Assembly (NCBI GenBank): GCA_949126835.1
Contig: OX421506.1
Coordinates: 17,552,447-17,616,446 of the forward strand
Direction: 5' to 3'
DNA: 64,000 nt
From: Anisus vortex
Taxonomy: Eukaryota > Mollusca > Gastropoda > Planorbidae
Under the pieces are notes generated by a model. It did no database searches and was not told the DNA's origin. It saw only the letters and a list, made by a program, of their open reading frames with translations. A program made the position numbers and the translations under genes. This document shows, one piece after another, positions 1 through 10,190 of the stretch. Position 1 is the stretch's first letter; every line of letters starts with the position of its first letter.

Positions 1-432
1 AGTAATCGTGTAATTATTATTTTTTGTCATTATTACCATTGTATTTGTTTTTCTTTTTGTTGTAGTAAGACAGGGTTAAGCATTTTTATTCTAAACTTAA
101 AATGTTTCAGCTATTAGTATATATATTACGAGCTCTAAATTTTCACATAATAGTGAAGGGTGATATTCTTTTATAGAATTATTATACACTAATGCAATTT
201 TGTTTTCTCTTTTTGATATTATAAGACATGTAAATCTTGAGTAATTTTTAATTTTAACTTTAAGAGTTCGCATGTTATTTTCTTTACGATTGCACTAGAT
301 GTATAAACTTTTATATACTGTATTTAATCAAGTAATTATTTTCTTTAGCACAATTAAGGGAGCCAGAAATATTGAATAGATTAAAATCAAGGGTAGCAAT
401 CGTGTAATTAGTTGTTTTAATTTTTGTAAAAT

Positions 433-804
433 TTATATTAATCTTGTCGGAGGCATCCATTCGCTTCGACCGGGTAGCAACATGAACACTGTGTTGTCTG
501 GTAAGAAGGAGAAATATTCCTCATCAATTTCTGTTCCATCCTCTGCAAGAACGACTGTGACAGGAGGATCAATTTGGAGTTTTTCACAACCTTCAAACGT
601 AAAAAAACAACAAATACCAAACAACAACAAACAAACAAAACAACAAGAATAAAATAATTGATAGCTTTTAATTTACTTTATTTATTTATTTTTTATTTTT
701 TTACCTTTGTTTTTAAGCTCTTGAAATGATGAGACAGTAAATCCTTTTGTGACAATTCTTTCTTTATCCCAGACTTTAAACGGTCTATACTTAGGTTCAC
801 ACAT
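433..804 (-). CDS. CIDE-N (CAD/DFF-like) domain mini-gene, left arm copy
   Basis: Two exons on the minus strand, 804-705 (ATG, 33 codons plus one base) and 590-433 (stop TAA), are separated by a short AT-rich intron with GT...AG borders. Spliced they give 85 residues in one frame. Exon 1 carries the beta-grasp N-terminus (RPFKVWDKERIVTKG, then SSFQEL). Exon 2 carries CEKLQI, then VTVVLAEDGTEIDEEYF and LPDNTVFMLL, the signature of the CIDE-N domain of the caspase-activated nuclease, its inhibitor and the CIDE proteins. No nuclease or inhibitor domain follows, so this is a CIDE-N-only protein. In the known family this domain mediates homotypic binding through acidic and basic faces. The DGTEIDEE acidic patch at residues 51-58 is present. 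Any role inside a transposon is unknown. Confidence 0.75.
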
Positions 805-1199
805 TTTTAAAAAATGTGATAATCCTTTAAAAATAAATATAAAAATAGTCAAACTTGGTTACCTACCCTTGCCAATAATATTGGCAATATAATATTTGTT
901 GACTACGCCTAGTTTTCTTTTTATCGTTCCCTCTTTCTAACTCCCACTCTATCAAATCTTATAGAACTACAAACTCTTATCTTCAACTCCCTTGTCAGCT
1001 GTTACATTCGCATTATTTGTGCCTCATTTCTTTATTATAGCTCCAGATCGTTCTCACTACTATCTTTCTCACCCAAAACTGTTAGTTACTCTACTTTCAA
1101 TAATGTTCCCTCTCTACAACGTGCGTCAGACATACATTGTTTTTCTGCCTAGAAAGTTTTTTAGTACACTTGTCTATGGACACCTTTTTTTTTTCTCCA

Positions 1200-1790
1200 A
1201 CTCTCTTGTTATTTTTTTCTCCCTCTCGAAAAAAAAAGTCTCCCTCTCGAAAAGAAATATTTCCTTCCACGAAGGAAATAGAGACCGGCTTGTAATTTTT
1301 TTTCTCCCTCTTCGAAAAAAAAAGTCTCCCTCTTGAAAAGAAATATTTCCTTCCACGAAGGAAATAGAGACCGGCTTGTAATTTTTTTTCTCCCTCTTCG
1401 AAAAAAAAGTCTCCCTCTCGAAAAAATTTCTTCCCTGGCATCCTTCTTTCTCCAATCATCTTGTAATTTTTTTCTCCCTCTTCGAAAAAAAAAGTCTCCC
1501 TCTCGAAAAAATTTCTTCCCTGGCATCCTTCTTTCTACAATCATCTTGTAATTTTTTTCTCCCTCTTCCAAAAAAAAGTCTCCCTCTTCGAAAAAAAAGT
1601 CTCCCTCTCGAAAAAATTTCTTCCCTGGCATCCTTCTTTCTCCAATCATCTTGTAATTTTTTTCTCCCTCTTCGAAAAAAAAGTCTCCCTCTCGAAAAAA
1701 TTTCTTCCCTGGCACCCTTCTTTCTCCAATCATCTTGTAATTTTTTTCTCTCTCTCTTCGAAAAAATGGTCTTCCCTGCCATGTCTTTAT
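1200..1790 (-). repeat. Low-complexity tandem array in left arm
   Basis: About five to seven degenerate units of roughly 85 bases built on TCTCCCTCTTCGAAAAAAAAG and TTCTTCCCTGGCATCC. The array is open in several frames at once, giving repetitive FFREGDFFFEEGEK-like translations. This is expected of a repeat whose period is compatible with open frames and does not by itself show a protein. Confidence 0.8.
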
Positions 1791-1950
1791 AACAGGCAAA
1801 TCGTTTAGCATATCTACACTCCTAACTCTAAAACGGTGTGTACATTACACGTCACCAAGGTTTTTGCAAGTAACGTTCTTTAGAGATATCAAAGGCCAAG
1901 TTGTAAACCTAAAGTTATCCCGACTGACCCTCATGTGAATTGGGGAAAAG

Positions 1951-3875
1951 TAAGGCATAAAAAAAAAAAATTTGTTTTATCTAGTTTGGGGTTGATAGTA
2001 TTGTAAAGAGCTTTGTAAATCGCTAAAATTAGTTTGAAGGAATTGTGATAAGTTTTAGGATGTGTATTTATGATTATAATAAATTACTACTATAAATTGG
2101 ATAAGGCAGAAAAAAGCACTAGTCTTAGACTGAAATGTGTGGTGTTTTAAATGTGTTTTGTATAGTCTTATCCCTAAAAGTATTCTAAGGGTTTTGAGTC
2201 ATGCATATTGCATTATGTATGGTGTGGTTTATCTGGTGGTGGTAATATTTATTTTGTCAAGAGATTTTTTTATTGTAAAAGTTAGACATCGTTCATGGTA
2301 CGAATAAAATAAGTGTGATGTTAAAAAGTGTTGATGATATGTATTTTGTAAAGATGGTGTTTTGTAAATGGCAGAAATAGTCTAAGGCCAAACAAGTGAT
2401 CGGAGTTCGAGCGTGAAGTTGTGTAGGGTTGTTTCTCCTATTACTAGGGTTGAAAGCCCCTTTGAACTTAGGAAGAGGAAATTCTAGATACACGTTTATC
2501 GAGGAAACAAAGAATAGGTCTAAATTTTTGTCTATCTTGTAAATGCATTCATTGAAACACAAGATTACCTATAAAGATAGTTATATAAGGATAAGTCTCT
2601 AGGAACTCTATGTCCTGGGGAGAAAGTCTGAAACAATAAGTGTTGTATCAACTGGTGAATGGCAGTATATGTTACAAAGGTTCTGACAACTATTAATAAA
2701 TGTTGGTAATTAAAGGTTCCATAGCTAGTTTGGTAATATTCTGTAAACTTTATAACAGTGAAAGTTAGGGAGAGATATGGGAGGGTTTTCTTCAAACTGA
2801 CACCTGGGTCAGTTGGAGAAAAGGGAGAAGCTGAAAGTAATTAGTTTGATCTTGTGTGGAGGTGATAGTGATGAGTTACAAGTATAGGGAGGTAATGAAA
2901 AGTCTGTGAAAAGTGATTAGAAAGCATACTTTTAAGTCGTAGGAGGTATTTGGCATGGGTAATGCCACATCCCTAGTATTAGAATTTTGAAAGGTGTTAT
3001 TGAAATGTGTGTGTTTTTTAAAAAGCTTTTGTTGTGGTATGAGTCAAGCAAGATTGTCTAATGTTATACTAGTGTTGGGATAGGGTTATACATAAAGTTG
3101 GAGTGTCAGATATATTTCATGACATGACTAGGGGCATACAAATGTTAAGTTATACTTATTTGATGAAGATATGCTATGTGTTTTTGTAAAGTTAGTGTTT
3201 TGGACAGGGCTATCTATAAAGGTTTTCTAAAGGTTTGAGCCAAGCAACATTGCTTAAGTGGGAAGGTATACTTAAGTGTTGTCGATATGTGTTTTGTAAA
3301 GTTAGTGTTTTGAACAGGGCTATTTATAAATGTAGACTATCAGAATAAAAGTATTCTAATGGTTTGAGTCAAGCAAGATTGCCCTAGTGGGAAGGTGTTG
3401 TAGCTATGTGTTTTGTAAAGTTGGTGTTTTGAACAGGGCTATATCAGAAATCTTTCGTGACACGAGACAAGCAAGATTACCTAAGTGGTAAGATATACTT
3501 GGGTGTTGTAGATATGTGTTTTGGGTTGTGTTTTGGCTATGTTCGCTAATAGTAAAAAATATTTCGTGGTATGACTGTAGTCATACGGGGCTGTTTAACC
3601 TATTACTAGAGTTGAAAGTCTTAGTGAACTTAGGAAAATGAAATGTAGAGCTATCTTAAAACAACTATACCTACTTGATATGTATTTTGATTTGAGAAGT
3701 CCTGAGACGGTAGTAAGAGTGCTAAGGCTTTTATAGGGTATTGAGTGGTCATATGTGTTCCAAAGGTTTTGACCACTACTATTAAATGTCGGTTTGGTAA
3801 TTAAAGTTTTCCATAGCTAGTTTAGTAATATTTGGTAAACTTTACATAGTGATAGATAGGGAAAGAGAGCAGGGG
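1951..3875. other. Unique loop of the long-TIR element, no gene seen
   Basis: No reading frame with a recognisable domain. It holds internally repeated segments (2325-2400 and 3177-3560) of the type GTGTTGTAGATATGTGTTTTGTAAAG followed by AACAGGGCTAT, and short GATTACCTA/GATTGCC motifs. It may be a decayed internal region or a non-coding RNA; there is no positive evidence for either. Confidence 0.5.
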
Positions 3876-4037
3876 CTTTTCCCCAATTCACATGAGGGTC
3901 AGTCGGGATAACTTTAGGTTTACAACTTGGCCTTTGATATCTCTAAAGAACGTTACTTGCAAAAACCTTGGTGACGTGTAATGTACACACCGTTTTAGAG
4001 TTAGGAGTGTAGATATGCTAAACGATTTGCCTGTTAT

Positions 4038-4640
4038 AAAGACATGGCAGGGAAGACCATTTTTTCGAAGAGAGAGAGAAAAAAATTACAAGATGATTGG
4101 AGAAAGAAGGGTGCCAGGGAAGAAATTTTTTCGAGAGGGAGACTTTTTTTTCGAAGAGGGAGAAAAAAATTACAAGATGATTGGAGAAAGAAGGATGCCA
4201 GGGAAGAAATTTTTTCGAGAGGGAGACTTTTTTTTCGAAGAGGGAGACTTTTTTTTCGAAGAGGGAGAAAAAAATTACAAGATGATTGTAGAAAGAAGGA
4301 TGCCAGGGAAGAAATTTTTTCGAGAGGGAGACTTTTTTTTTCGAAGAGGGAGAAAAAAATTACAAGATGATTGGAGAAAGAAGGATGCCAGGGAAGAAAT
4401 TTTTTCGAGAGGGAGACTTTTTTTTTCGAAGAGGGAGAAAAAAAATTACAAGCCGGTCTCTATTTCCTTCGTGGAAGGAAATATTTCTTTTCAAGAGGGA
4501 GACTTTTTTTTTCGAAGAGGGAGAAAAAAAATTACAAGCCGGTCTCTATTTCCTTCGTGGAAGGAAATATTTCTTTTCGAGAGGGAGACTTTTTTTTTCG
4601 AGAGGGAGAAAAAAATAACAAGAGAGTTGGAGAAAAAAAA
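4038..4640 (+). repeat. Low-complexity tandem array in right arm
   Basis: Mirror copy of the array in the left arm, with the same unit composition. It may serve as a spacer or as a transposase-binding array, as subterminal repeats do in other foldback elements; that is inference. Confidence 0.8.
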
Positions 4641-5022
4641 AAGGTGTCCATAGACAAGTGTACTAAAAAACTTTCTAGGCAGAAAAACAATGTATGTCTG
4701 ACGCACGTTGTAGAGAGGGAACATTATTGAAAGTAGCGTAACTAACAGTTTTGGGTGAGAAAGATAGTAGTGAGAACGATCTGGAGCTATAATAAAGAAA
4801 TGAGGCACAAATAATGCGAATGTAACAGCTGACAAGGGAGTTGAAGATAAGAGTTTGTAGTTCTATAAGATTTGATAGAGTGGGAGTTAGAAAGAGGGAA
4901 CGATAAAAAGAAAACTAGGCGTAGTCAACAAATATTATATTGCCAATATTATTGGCAAGGGTAGGTAACCAAGTTTGACTATTTTTATATTTATTTTTAA
5001 AGGATTATCACATTTTTTAAAA

Positions 5023-5395
5023 ATGTGTGAACCTAAGTATAGACCGTTTAAAGTCTGGGATAAAGAAAGAATTGTCACAAAAGGATTTACTGTCTCATCA
5101 TTTCAAGAGCTTAAAAACAAAGGTAAAAAAAATAAAAAATAAATAAATAAAGTAAATTAAAAGCTATCAATTATTTTATTCTTGTTGTTTTGTTTGTTTG
5201 TTGTTGTTTGGTATTTGTTGTTTTTTTACGTTTGAAGGTTGTGAAAAACTCCAAATTGATCCTCCTGTCACAGTCGTTCTTGCAGAGGATGGAACAGAAA
5301 TTGATGAGGAATATTTCTCCTTCTTACCAGACAACACAGTGTTCATGTTGCTACCCGGTCGAAGCGAATGGATGCCTCCGACAAGATTAATATAA
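5023..5395 (+). CDS. CIDE-N (CAD/DFF-like) domain mini-gene, right arm copy
   Basis: Exon 1 is 5023-5122 (ATG to AACAAAG, donor GTAAAA). Exon 2 is 5238-5395 (acceptor TTTGAAG, stop TAA). Total 258 bases, 85 residues, phase 1 junction. The protein is the same as that of the left arm copy. The start was chosen because it is the first ATG in frame and lies directly before the conserved RPFKVWD strand. The protein stops 11 residues after the NTVFMLL strand, so the domain is complete but stands alone. Both copies being open argues for recent capture, for arm homogenisation, or for selection. It could instead be a fragment of a host CAD/ICAD gene that the element transduced with its intron. Confidence 0.75.
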
Positions 5396-6034
5396 ATTTT
5401 ACAAAAATTAAAACAACTAATTACACGATTGCTACCCTTGATTTTAATCTATTCAATATTTCTGGCTCCCTTAATTGTGCTAAAGAAAATAATTACTTGA
5501 TTAAATACAGTATATAAAAGTTTATACATCTAGTGCAATCGTAAAGAAAATAACATGCGAACTCTTAAAGTTAAAATTAAAAATTACTCAAGATTTACAT
5601 GTCTTATAATATCAAAAAGAGAAAACAAAATTGCATTAGTGTATAATAATTCTATAAAAGAATATCACCCTTCACTATTATGTGAAAATTTAGAGCTCGT
5701 AATATATATACTAATAGCTGAAACATTTTAAGTTTAGAATAAAAATGCTTAACCCTGTCTTACTACAACAAAAAGAAAAAAAAATACAATGGTAATAATG
5801 ACAAAAAATAATAATTACACGATTACTCCCCTTGGATACATCCCTTCCGCCATATTGGATACCACGTGTTCCTAAAAGAACCATGGGACTATGACTATGT
5901 CTTCTGTATAACAGAAAGTTAAAAAGGATGCCATCAGAGACACGTTGAATATTTTAGTTTAGACTGATGCATGTGTTAACTATTAAAATTTTAAAATTGC
6001 CTGAATACTTTTACGAAAACATTTAAAAAAAAAT

Positions 6035-6200
6035 TACAAAAAAAAATTAAACGAGCTGCAAGGTTCATATGGAATGGGTTGCCTGAACAAACCAGTAACA
6101 TAATTTAAAACATTAATAAAAAAATGCAACTAGACTGGCCTTGGACCACGGATGAACGTAGGAAGCAATAAGTTTCTTTATAGAAGGAGCGTTTGCAGAG
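6035..6200 (+). mobile_element. CR1/Jockey-like non-LTR 3' fragment with internal deletion
   Basis: AACGAGCTGCAAGGTTCAT (the RT C-terminal 'RAARF' region) is joined directly to GGAATGGGTTGCCTGAACAA, which in other copies lies several hundred bases downstream. It then continues through the shared 3' end GGACCACGGATGAACGTAGGA...AGAAGGAGCGT. A dead copy with an internal deletion. Confidence 0.65.
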
Positions 6201-6269
6201 AAACAGCTGTGACAATGTAAATATGGTCTGACGGGCCTGTGTGCGTATTTGTATGCCAGTATGAGTAAT

Positions 6270-6655
6270 GTGAGTGTCTGTATGTATGTGTGTGTGTGAG
6301 AGATAAAAATAATGTGTGTTTGTGTGTGTGTATGTGTGTTTGTAAATGTGATTGTCTGTATGTGTGTGTTTGCGTTTGTTAATGTGATTGTCTGTATGTA
6401 TGTGTGTGTGCGTTTGTAAATGTGATTGTCTGTATGTGTGTGTGTGTGTGCGTTTGTAAATGTGATTGTCTGTATGTATGTGTGTGTGTGTGTGCGTTTG
6501 TAAATGTGATTGTCTGTATGTATGCGCGTGTGTGCGTTTGTAAATGTGATTGTCTGTATGTATGTGTGTGCGTTTGTAAATGTGATTGTCTGTATGTGTG
6601 TGTGTGTGTGCGTTTGTAAATGTGATTGTCTGTATGTATGTGTGTGTGTAGGGAA
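6270..6655. repeat. GT-rich minisatellite, ~40-bp unit
   Basis: About eight units of GTTTGTAAATGTGATTGTCTGTATG followed by a variable (TG)n tract. It gives long spurious open frames (HTHTH or CVCVC) on both strands, which are not genes. Confidence 0.9.
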
Positions 6656-6844
6656 AACGTGAAAATAGTAAGTGAAATGTTGGCATTATCGATTGGGTGG
6701 GAGGATTGAATTAAACAGCTGTCTGAATGGAAGAAAAGAAAATGATAGTACAAAAAAGGTTAATAACTACACTGCATAGATAAACCAGTACAATAGTTTA
6801 TTGATTGGGTTGGGATGTTTGAAATAAACAGATGTCTGTATGGA

Positions 6845-6925
6845 AATGTGTGTGTGTGTGTTTGTGTGTGTGTGATACAAATATTGTGTGTGTGTGTATG
6901 TGTGTGTGTATGTGTGTGTGAAGAG
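6845..6925. repeat. (TG)n microsatellite cluster
   Basis: Alternating TGTGTGTG runs broken by TTTG and ATAC. Confidence 0.85.
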
Positions 6926-7239
6926 TGACAAAATGTGAATATTCTACTATATAAACACATGTGACATTATACATTCAAATTATTATTGATCCAGTGGTTA
7001 GGCTGTAGGTATGAATGAAATGTGAATACACTGGTTCTAAAATATTTTAATGGTACCCTTTATTAAGAACTATAAAAGAATACTAAAGCGCTTAAAATAA
7101 TTATAGCGGGCGTGCTGTTTGTTTACTTTGTCTAGTGGTGACAAAATGGCAGCAATACTACTATAGCCTTTGGGAAAATGTGAAAATAGTAAGTGAAATG
7201 TTGGCATTATCGATTGGGTGGGAGGCTTGAATTAAACAG

Positions 7240-7555
7240 CTGTCTGAATGGAAGAAAAGAAAATGATAGTACAAAAAAGGTTAATAACTACACTGCATAG
7301 ATATGTCTGAATGGAAGAAAAGAAAATGATAGTACAAAAAAAGGTTAATAACTACACTGCATAGATATGTCTGAATGGAAGAAAAGAAAATGATAGTACA
7401 AAAAAGGTTAATAACTACACTGCATAGATATGTCTGAATAGAAGAAAAGAAAATGATAGTACAAAAAAGGTTAATAACTACACTGCATAGATATGTCTGA
7501 ATGGAAGAAAAGAAAATGATAGTACAAAATGGTAAATAACCTACAGTGCATAGAT
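7240..7555. repeat. Tandem repeat, ~62-bp unit, about five copies
   Basis: Unit ATGTCTGAATGGAAGAAAAG...AACTACACTGCATAGAT is repeated with very few changes. A single copy of the unit, with the upstream GAAAATAGTAAGTGAAATG segment, also lies at 6658-6785, so 6658-6785 and 7172-7310 are a dispersed duplication in which only the second copy has expanded. Confidence 0.9.
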
Positions 7556-8455
7556 AAACCATAAACAGATGTCTGTATAGGGGAAAAAGAAATGAGTGTG
7601 TGTGTGTGAGATACGTGTGTGTGTGTGTGTATATATATGAATGTGTGTGAAGAGTGACAAAATGTGAATATTCTATTGATCTGCAGTTGAGTTTATTGCT
7701 CAAATCAATTATATATTTAGAAAACAACACCTGTTTTTAGAAGTAAGAGGGGACTTTTCGAGTTGTTTTGCACGAGAGGCAAAAGATCAATAATCCGAAA
7801 TTACTTATTAATTATAGATGTGGGCTTGAGTTTAGCTGTAAACATATGCGACATTATACATTCAAATTATTATTGATCGAGTGGGTGGGGTGAATGTATG
7901 GTGGGTGTGGGGAGGAAGGATGTCGAGAGGATGAATCTTTTCATCTAATTAATTATACATTATTGAGCCAGTGTTGGGTTGTAGGTAAGTACAATACAGG
8001 GCAAAAGTTCAATGCCCTAGGAATACAGAGATGGTGGGGGAGGATGTCATGAAATGTCACATTTCGAGAGAATGAAAACCTGTTGCGAGGATTATGACAA
8101 CACTTTTGTCGATCTACAAATATACATTATGACTCGAGAGAGAAAAAACACAACTCTTTTTACAACACTATTTAAAAATGTACTGAATACATGAACATCT
8201 ATTGCTGAGAGGCGGAGTAAGAAGGGGAGTGGGAGGCTAAACACCTATTGCTGATGTGGGTCATCTCTATATAATTACAGGGGGTGGGGTTACGGTCTTT
8301 TTCAACTATGAATTACAGGGGGTGGGGGGAGAACAATACAACATTACAGGGGGTGGGGGGAGAACAATACAACGTGTCGTGAACGGGAGGTCATGCCATA
8401 TGTCGCTAGGGGGTGGGTAAAAATGCTGAGGGGGTGGGTAAAAATGAGGGTGGGT
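7556..8455. other. Repeat-rich stretch without a gene
   Basis: Contains a further (TG)n tract at 7595-7640 and a copy (7850-7880) of ACATTATACATTCAAATTATTATTGAT, also seen at 6963. There are short tandem units (ATTACAGGGGGTGGGGGGAGAACAATACAA at about 8312 and 8344), and the sequence 8115-8200 recurs at 9128-9210. No coding signal seen. Confidence 0.7.
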
Positions 8456-8458
8456 AAA

Positions 8459-8526
8459 AATGCTTTGCCCAACCTTACCCAACCTTACCCAACCTTACCC
8501 CACCTTACCCAACCTTACCCAACCTG
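8459..8526. repeat. CCAACCTTAC minisatellite
   Basis: Six to seven 10-bp units (CCCAACCTTA with one CCCCACCTTA), directly followed by the small ORF region. Its translation (TLPNLTQP) is an artefact. Confidence 0.85.
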
Positions 8527-8552
8527 GATTATACGCACTCTATTTTGTATTG

Positions 8553-8708
8553 ATGAAAGCTCGGGGTGCTAGTTTAAACGTTATACTTCGCCCCTTTTCA
8601 ACGTCACCGAATCGACAATACATTAACGATCGAATTATATCAAGATTAGCCCTTCAAATTATTGGAAATAATTATAAACGTTTATTTGCCCGATTTGAAG
8701 ATGTCTAG
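8553..8708 (+). CDS. Short ORF overlapping the PC4-like ORF, unrecognised
   Basis: 51 codons from ATGAAAGCTCGGGGTGC to TAG. Contains NRQYINDRIISRLALQIIGN and ends with FARFEDV. No family recognised. Interesting only because its stop overlaps the next start, an arrangement common in viruses and rare in host genes. It may be chance. Confidence 0.2.
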   Translation: MKARGASLNVILRPFSTSPNRQYINDRIISRLALQIIGNNYKRLFARFEDV

Positions 8709-8973
8709 TGAGGATTGGATCTTTGTGGCCAGGACTGGAAATAAATTTACTGAAATAAGAACTACGAATCACAGCGGTTTTAAATTGGCTATTGTCAGTC
8801 AATTCATGAACAAAAATACATTAAATCTTAGAGACTTTTTGGATGGCGCGGATCTGAAATTTCCTACCAATTCCGGTATTACTATGACTCGTTTATGTTT
8901 TGAACGTTTGTTATCCTTACAACATGATATTTTAAAAGCCTTTGATGAATTGGAATTGAAAAAAGTACAATAA
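8701..8973 (+). CDS. Small PC4/p15-like protein (putative)
   Basis: A 90-residue frame beginning MSSEDWIFVARTG. The central and C-terminal part (LNLRDFLDG, then a K-F-P-T turn, SGITMTRLCFERLL and a final helix ILKAFDELEL) follows the pattern of the PC4/transcriptional coactivator p15 fold: a strand with an acidic loop, a 'K.GI.L....W..L' strand-helix, and a terminal helix. Such proteins bind single-stranded DNA. The start at 8701 overlaps the stop of an upstream 51-codon frame (8553-8708) by ATGTCTAG. An AATAAA-type signal (AGAATAAAATTTAAG) follows at once. It sits between two direct repeats (8115-8200 and 9128-9210), so it may belong to a mobile or virus-derived unit. The assignment is by pattern only. 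Confidence 0.4.
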   Translation: MSSEDWIFVARTGNKFTEIRTTNHSGFKLAIVSQFMNKNTLNLRDFLDGADLKFPTNSGITMTRLCFERLLSLQHDILKAFDELELKKVQ

Positions 8974-9029
8974 AAGAATAAAATTTAAGACGAATTTTGT
9001 TTCATTTTTTCGTTTGTGTCTCGTTTAAT

Positions 9030-9095
9030 ATTGTTATATATATATATATATATTATTATATACAAAAGTATATTATTATATACAAAAGTATAAAG
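9030..9095. repeat. (TA)n and TATTATATACAAAAG repeats
   Basis: A run of alternating TA followed by two copies of TATTATATACAAAAGTA. Confidence 0.8.
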
Positions 9096-9329
9096 ATAAC
9101 GAATAAAAAAAAAAGAAAAAAGTAACAATCTACAAAAATACATTATGGATAAAATAAAACAAAACACAACTCTTTTTACAACACTATTTAAAAATGTGCT
9201 GAATACATATGACTCAATTATACAGGGGGTAGGGGAGAAGAATAAACACGAAAGGTCATGACAAAATTGTCGAGAGGGGGAGGTCACGAAATGTCACGTG
9301 TGCTACATGTCGGGAGGGGGAGCGGGGGC

Positions 9330-9570
9330 TGACGTCACAACCCTCCTTACCCTTAGAGGGGGCGGGGGAGCGGGGGAATGGGTGGGGGTGGGGAGAGAAG
9401 GTGGGGGAGCGGGGGAATGGGTGGGGGTGGGGAGAGAAGGTGGGGGAGCGGGGGAATGAGCGGGGGAGGGGGCGGGGGAGCGGGGGCATGAGCGGGGGAG
9501 CGGGGGAATGAGCGGGGGAGCGGGGGAATGAGCGGGGGAGCGGGGAAGCGGGGGAATGAGCGGGGGAATG
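9330..9570. repeat. G-rich minisatellite (GCGGGGGAATGAGCGGGGGAG)
   Basis: Two related unit types, GGGGTGGGGAGAGAAGGTGGGGGAGCGGGGGAATG and GAGCGGGGGAATGAGCGGGG. Strong runs of four to five G on the plus strand with short spacers have G-quadruplex potential. The block is markedly GC-rich compared with the AT-rich surroundings. Confidence 0.85.
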
Positions 9571-9594
9571 CTACCTAAATGTGACTTAATATAC

Positions 9595-10055
9595 TACTGA
9601 CGGCTCGTCTTCTGTATTAACCAATGGTTGGGTTGAAAAGGCTTTCGCGGGGAAAAGCAATTAAATGATTGGGAGCGGCACAAGTAAGCTGTGTCGTATG
9701 CTAATTAGCCCCTCCTTTCTTGTCGACAAGCCGGCAAGCTCAGTTCATGTTAAGACTCCATTGTGTAATGACGTATGACTGTTTCCTACACATTGTAATT
9801 ATTTTCTTCATTTTACTGCATTACAAACTTGTTGCTTCGTTGAAATCAAATAAAACTTCATCTTTAATAACATTCGGACATCGTGTTGCTTACTGATTTG
9901 TACAAGTTGGTTGAATTGACATACTTAAGCCATACCGAAGGAGTTGCAAATATTTTCAATACTATCGTCAGAGACATAGGCCCTGGAGACCTCGTTGGGA
10001 TTCATACCTAGACTAGATGAACGCAGCCTAACCGTTGCTACAACGTTACAGTACT
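9595..10055. repeat. LTR-like dispersed repeat (copy A)
   Basis: Shares an ordered series of blocks with 59850-60270: CTAATTA(G/T)CCCCTCC, AAGCTCAGTTC(A/T)TGTTTAAGACTCC-like, AAACTTGTTGCTTCGTTGA, a polyadenylation-like AATAAAAC, ACTATCGTCAGAGA and CATAGG...GACCTC. The layout resembles the R-U5 part of a Gypsy-type LTR plus leader. Ends and target duplications could not be fixed. Confidence 0.4.
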
Positions 10056-10059
10056 TTCT

Positions 10060-10190
10060 TTGAGAACCTCTCAAAGTGCAAAACTTTCTTTCAACTTTAT
10101 TTTTAACAATAATATAAATACCAAAATAAAAAAGCCTTTGGTGCAGATGTCGGTGAACAACCAACAAAACCTCCGTGCTCTAAATGAGCA
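10060..10190 (+). pseudogene. Decayed basic-linker exon of the plus-strand paralog
   Basis: Homologous to the basic exons at 16585-16680 and 17577-17621 (AAAAAAGCCT, then GGTGAACAACCAACAAAACCTCC and the donor GCAAGTAAGT). In the gene's phase-1 frame it contains TGA (AAATGAGCAA) two codons before the donor, so it cannot be used in frame. The surrounding intron sequence is also shared with 17470-17660, so the whole unit was duplicated. Confidence 0.6.

Larger units (their letters stand above)
1..1950 (+). repeat. Left terminal inverted repeat arm
   Basis: Reverse complement of 3876-5827. The identity breaks just after GGGGAAAAG at 1950. The arm holds the minus-strand CIDE-N mini-gene (433-804), a low-complexity tandem array (about 1200-1790), and a subterminal copy of the terminal motif (GCAATCGTGTAATTAG near 394). 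Confidence 0.85.
1..5827. mobile_element. Long-TIR (foldback-like) DNA element carrying CIDE-N mini-genes
   Basis: The first base of the window begins AGTAATCGTGTAATTATTAT and the complementary end is at 5808-5827. The two arms (1-1950 and 3876-5827) match base for base apart from a few differences, such as a homopolymer indel in the CIDE-N intron and a T/C change near 1090/4736. The loop 1951-3875 is unique and has no recognisable transposase. It contains degenerate direct repeats of a TGTGTTTTGTAAAGTTRGTGTTTTG motif at about 3177, 3288, 3405 and 3505. A target duplication cannot be checked because the left end coincides with the window edge. With no transposase visible the element is probably non-autonomous. 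It could belong to a Polinton-like or a foldback/MULE-like superfamily, and I cannot choose between these. Confidence 0.8.
3876..5827 (-). repeat. Right terminal inverted repeat arm
   Basis: Mirror image of the left arm. It begins CTTTTCCCCAATTCACATGAG at 3876 and ends CACGATTACT at 5827. The flanking DNA from 5828 (CCCCTTGG) has no counterpart inside the element. Confidence 0.85.

Noticed and set aside
1097..1811. Long open frames rich in F, R, E, K and G in both TIR arms
   Set aside because: They lie within an ~85-base low-complexity tandem array that is open in several frames at once; no domain pattern.
1..5827. Polinton/Maverick virus-like element
   Set aside because: Terminal AG...CT and long TIRs are compatible, but no polymerase B, integrase, protease or capsid gene is seen in the 1.9 kb loop.
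6105..6753. Frames of 124-193 codons made of HTHTHTYRQSH-type repeats
   Set aside because: Translations of the GT minisatellite.
6270..7555. CRISPR-like regular repeats
   Set aside because: Contiguous tandem repeats without unique spacers in a eukaryotic genome.
7281..7730. 149-codon frame with repeated YHFLFFHSD/CSVVINLF units
   Set aside because: Translation of the 62-bp tandem repeat.
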